From Paenibacillus sp. FSL K6-1330 (GTDB taxonomy: Bacteria; Bacillota; Bacilli; Paenibacillales; Paenibacillaceae): a stretch of 64,000 bases of DNA. Both the position numbers and the translations under genes were made by a program. The notes beneath the pieces were generated by a model that saw nothing but the letters and a program-made list of their open reading frames with translations, had not been told where the DNA came from and made no database searches. Below are positions 61,514-64,000 of the stretch, piece by piece. The number at the start of each line of letters is the position of its first letter. The stretch's first letter is position 1. The stretch covers positions 2,927,501-2,991,500 of the forward strand of contig NZ_CP150269.1 in the NCBI RefSeq assembly GCF_037976825.1, written 5' to 3'.

Positions 61514-62236
61514 GTGGAGAAAGTAATTCTGATCGCGGCAGACAATCAAGATCGGGCACAGACCGTTATGGAGATTTTAAAACAAGCGGGCTATGAGGTT
61601 AGGCATGCCATGAGTTATTCGGAAGTGGTCGCCATTTTACAGCGCTCAGGCGCAGACTTGCTGCTCATCGACAGCAGACTGCCGGGTATGAACCATTTTA
61701 ATCTCGTGGAACGGCTGACGGGCAAAAAGGAACAGACCCCGATCATCGTCATCGGAAATGACGGTTCTGATGAAGCCATTCAGGCATTGGAGGCAGGTGC
61801 CCATGACTATATCCCTGATGACAGAGATACAAGGGAGCTGTTGGCGCGGATTGCCAATTTGCTGAAACTTTTTCAGACAGGTCGCATGGAGCAGGAGGAA
61901 GTCATCCGAATCGGAGATCTGGTGATCGATCCTCTGAGCCGGAATGTATCCCGGGAAGAAGAAGCCATCGAGCTGACTCATCGCGAATATGATCTGCTGC
62001 TGTTTTTGGCTAGAAGGCAGGGACAAGTATGCACCCGTGAGGATATTTTAAAACAGGTGTGGGATTACGATTTTCATACGGGTACCAACGTGGTGGATGT
62101 CTATATTCTTCATCTAAGAGAGAAAATCGATAGAGGGCGCAAACAAAAGCTGCTGCGTACGATTCGGGGAACCGGATATAAACTGGTATCGCAGGAAGAA
62201 ATCAATGCTGCAAGCAAAAAAGACCGCCTTCCGTGA
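61514..62236 (+). CDS. OmpR-family response regulator with atypical receiver
   Basis: A 240-residue protein: receiver domain (about 4-118) and OmpR-type winged helix (about 140-230: ELTHREYDLLLFLARRQGQVCTREDIL ... VDVYILHLREKI ... RTIRGTGYKL). D53 sits at the phosphorylation place (LLIDSRLPG). Of the acidic pair only D10 is present (AADN). The conserved Thr/Ser is G81 (IVIGND) and the conserved Lys is D103 (YIPDDRD). Such atypical receivers often work without phosphorylation. No sensor kinase gene adjoins. Start GTG 61514 has GGGGGGG. Confidence 0.87.
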   Translation: MEKVILIAADNQDRAQTVMEILKQAGYEVRHAMSYSEVVAILQRSGADLLLIDSRLPGMNHFNLVERLTGKKEQTPIIVIGNDGSDEAIQALEAGAHDYIPDDRDTRELLARIANLLKLFQTGRMEQEEVIRIGDLVIDPLSRNVSREEEAIELTHREYDLLLFLARRQGQVCTREDILKQVWDYDFHTGTNVVDVYILHLREKIDRGRKQKLLRTIRGTGYKLVSQEEINAASKKDRLP

Positions 62237-62252
62237 GTGGAAGACGGTCTTT
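62218..62252 (+). terminator. Terminator overlapping the regulator stop codon
   Basis: AAAGACCGCCTTCC pairs with GGAAGACGGTCTTT. The left arm includes the last codons of the regulator gene; TTGATTTCATT follows. Confidence 0.75.
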
Positions 62253-62286
62253 GATTTCATTCGTTAGTAACAAGTGGAGTATTGAA

Positions 62287-62781
62287 CTACAGCACGCGGC
62301 GGGCTTTCAGGTAAGTCTTGCTCCAGTTGCCTGACAGGCTGGAGATTGTTACGCCAGGCTTGCCGTAAGTGTGCAGAATTTTGTTGTTGCCCATATAAAC
62401 GGCAACGTGTGTTACGTTTCTACCATTTGCGCGGCTTCCGCTCGAGAAGAATATCAAATCGCCGGCTCTCAGGTTCGATTTTGATACAGCCTTACCCACT
62501 TTGGATTGGGCAGCGGATGTACGCGGCAGGTTCACGCCGTATTTTTTAAAGATATGCTTCATAAAGGAAGAGCAGTCAAACACTCTTGTGGTGGACGTGG
62601 ATGCTCCGAATTTATAAGGTGTACCCATATATTGTTTACCAAAGTTAACCACTTGAGATCCTTTGCTTACCGATGCTGCTTCTACAGGAGCCGGTGGTGC
62701 AACTGTAAGAACTGCTCCTACACCCAAAGTTGCGCTCAAGCTGATGACTACGGCCTTCTTAATCCAATGCTGTCGATTCAT
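62287..62781 (-). CDS. Secreted NlpC/P60 peptidoglycan endopeptidase
   Basis: A 164-residue protein with a signal peptide (about 1-36, cleavage near VEAAS). The NlpC/P60 domain has the catalytic triad C70 (FDCSSF), H125 (THVAVYMG) and H137 (ILHTYG). Such enzymes cut D-Glu-gamma-diaminopimelate bonds in peptidoglycan. No LysM or SH3 wall-binding domain is present. RBS GGAGGTAATAACA before ATG 62781. Confidence 0.93.
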   Translation of the reverse strand: MNRQHWIKKAVVISLSATLGVGAVLTVAPPAPVEAASVSKGSQVVNFGKQYMGTPYKFGASTSTTRVFDCSSFMKHIFKKYGVNLPRTSAAQSKVGKAVSKSNLRAGDLIFFSSGSRANGRNVTHVAVYMGNNKILHTYGKPGVTISSLSGNWSKTYLKARRVL

Positions 62782-62967
62782 GTTGTTATTACCTCCAAGC
62801 AGTTTTTGTTTTTTGCGATGAACCGAGTATATCAGATTTGAAACCGACTATATTTTGGATAATCGGCGCAAACCCTTGGGCCACATGAAATGAAAGCGAA
62901 TTATTAAAATATCATTAAAAGTTACAAAATATTAAGAATTAGATGCAAACGATGACTTGAAAATGTG

Positions 62968-62996
62968 AAAAAACCCTTGATATACAAGGGTTTTTG
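62968..62996. terminator. Terminator between NlpC/P60 and thiN units
   Basis: AAAACCCTTG/CAAGGGTTTT is a 10-bp stem with runs of A and T outside on both strands; it mainly serves thiN, which reads towards it. Confidence 0.8.
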
Positions 62997-63050
62997 ACAA
63001 TGATTTCGATTGTTAACATTGCTGCATCAAAGATGACAAAATAGTAATGA

Positions 63051-63695
63051 TTAGTGGTCTTTACTCTGAATAATAAGGAGCAGGCCGCCTTCGATCCGGA
63101 CCGTCCCTTTGTCCTCGGCCAGCTTATTGCTAACTCCGAGAGACTGCCCTAATCGCAATGTGGCATCGTGAAGCGGGTACTCAAATCCTTCGAGATTGAT
63201 CCCGGTAACTTCCGTAGTCAGCGGCAGTAGGGAGACATATGTAAACCCTTTGTTCTCAACTATGCAGCTGGAGCCCGTCAGGGTAATAAAATTGTTCTCA
63301 TCTAATATAGAACACGGAATATGATGTTGGAGTCCACGAATCAGCATATGGATATTAGCCAGCGTGTGATCCAGGCGCGTTCCCGTAGCCCCTAGAATCA
63401 GGATGGATTCGGGGGAATGCTCCAGTGCCATTTCGAAGGCAAGCTCGGTGTCGGTCAAATTTTTATCGATCGGATCACAGTCGATTACCTTACCGCTCAT
63501 AGATCGTACTCGATCCATTTGGCCGGGCGGAATGGAGTCAAAATCTCCAACGGACAGGTGCGGCTTAATCCCATGTTCAATCAGGTAGAGGGCTCCGCGA
63601 TCAGCCCCTATAATGAAGTCCCCGTTTTGAACCTCATCCAGGAAACGTGGTGACAACTCCCCACCTGTAAAGATCAGGACGCGAGTATGGCTCAT
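63051..63695 (-). CDS. thiN: Thiamine pyrophosphokinase
   Basis: A 214-residue enzyme transferring pyrophosphate from ATP to thiamine. Visible are ADRGALYLIEHG and VGDFDSIPP (metal/ATP site), KNLTDTELAFEMAL, and LGATGTRLDHTLAN near the middle, plus a C-terminal beta domain for thiamine. Start ATG 63695 has AAGGAGGA; the upstream in-frame ATG at 63767 would lie before this site and begins with residues unlike the family. Confidence 0.95.
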   Translation of the reverse strand: MSHTRVLIFTGGELSPRFLDEVQNGDFIIGADRGALYLIEHGIKPHLSVGDFDSIPPGQMDRVRSMSGKVIDCDPIDKNLTDTELAFEMALEHSPESILILGATGTRLDHTLANIHMLIRGLQHHIPCSILDENNFITLTGSSCIVENKGFTYVSLLPLTTEVTGINLEGFEYPLHDATLRLGQSLGVSNKLAEDKGTVRIEGGLLLIIQSKDH

Positions 63696-63828
63696 TATAT
63701 AAATTCCTCCTTTTTCGAGAGAATTGTCATTGTATTCTAGTATAGAGCAGTTTTCATGCTTGCACAATTTTAATAGGCACGGCTACAATGTAGTATGTAA
63801 ATTGACGGGGGAGCGGGGGAACTGAATT

Positions 63829-64000
63829 TTGGACATGCATCTGTTTGACGTATTCAGTATTATTGGCACCATTGCGTTTGCCATGTCCGGAGCTTTTGTA
63901 GCTATGGAAGAGGAATACGATATTCTGGGGGTTGTGGTTCTGGGTTTAGTCACAGCCTTCGGCGGGGGTATTATAAGAAACGTATTGATCGGCGTGCCGG
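63829..64000 (+). CDS. TRIC-type cation channel family protein (UPF0126), N-terminal part
   Basis: 57 codons lie in the window and run off the end. The peptide MDMHLFDVFSIIGTIAFAMSGAF, then ILGVVVLGLVTAFGGGIIRNVLIG, matches the first two helices and GGG-x2-R motif of UPF0126/YvgT proteins, bacterial relatives of trimeric intracellular cation channels. Start TTG 63829 has GGGGGA about eight bases before; ATG 63835 is an alternative. Confidence 0.88.
   Translation, partial: MDMHLFDVFSIIGTIAFAMSGAFVAMEEEYDILGVVVLGLVTAFGGGIIRNVLIGVP

Noticed and set aside
1..64000. CRISPR arrays, tRNA or rRNA genes, prophage, transposases
   Set aside because: No regularly spaced repeats, no cloverleaf-type segments, no integrase or transposase motifs were seen in any gap or frame.

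Overview
The window looks like chromosome of a spore-forming Gram-positive bacterium, almost certainly Paenibacillus (Paenibacillaceae). The evidence is spore genes (cotE, spoVK), Bacillales gene order (cotE-mutS-mutL-miaA-hfq, spoVK-hflX-ynbB-glnR-glnA, lexA/yneA), a lexA with Bacillus-type SOS boxes, strong AGGAGG ribosome binding sites with frequent TTG/GTG starts, and a large secreted GH87-type glucanase of the kind known from Paenibacillus. Species cannot be fixed from this sequence alone. I saw no rRNA, tRNA, CRISPR array, prophage or transposase gene.

Layout. 1-5.8 kb: the end of an ABC permease, a PyrR-type pyrimidine attenuator in front of an MFS transporter, a tandem-GNAT protein, a metallo-beta-lactamase-fold hydrolase, and on the minus strand a complete SCIFF ranthipeptide pair (precursor scfA, too short for routine gene calling, and radical SAM maturase scfB). 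6-16.3 kb: aromatic-acid-exporter-like protein, cotE, a phiEco32-type amidoligase, a 326-bp structured repeat, then mismatch repair and RNA modification/chaperone genes (mutS, mutL, methyltransferase, miaA, hfq). 16.4-26.2 kb: class A PBP with a Gly/Asn-rich tail, DUF402 and YdcF proteins, spoVK, hflX, ynbB, and the nitrogen operon glnRA with a GlnR box and a promoter I could place. 26.3-32.8 kb: sigma/anti-sigma pair, divergent lexA/yneA SOS region with four LexA boxes, ynzC, HAD phosphatase, YtkA-like lipoprotein, mtnD. 33-42.9 kb: metH, rnz, then a tight operon joining a HAD phosphatase, base-excision repair (fpg, nfo), a cyclic-phosphate receiver protein, a thioredoxin-like protein, an ABC ATPase and an RlmM-like methyltransferase.

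42.9-53.7 kb is the most unusual part: a ten-gene, translationally coupled locus that resembles a highly diverged Tad/type II secretion (Flp-pilus-like) machine. It starts with a Ser/Thr kinase fused to a ParA/TadZ-like domain, followed by a CpaB/SAF protein, two more degenerate ParA-like proteins, a membrane-anchored CpaF/TadA ATPase, one long protein that looks like TadB and TadC joined, and four small or medium proteins with a single N-terminal membrane segment (pilin/pseudopilin-like). It has its own promoter and a leader hairpin with a T-run. No prepilin peptidase or secretin is present.

53.8-64 kb: ABC-F protein, aminoglycoside-phosphotransferase-like protein with a possible leader peptide, ThiF/MoeB-like protein, a 1116-residue secreted GH87-type enzyme (minus), an atypical OmpR-family regulator lacking conserved receiver residues, an NlpC/P60 endopeptidase, thiamine pyrophosphokinase, and the start of a TRIC-type channel gene running off the end.
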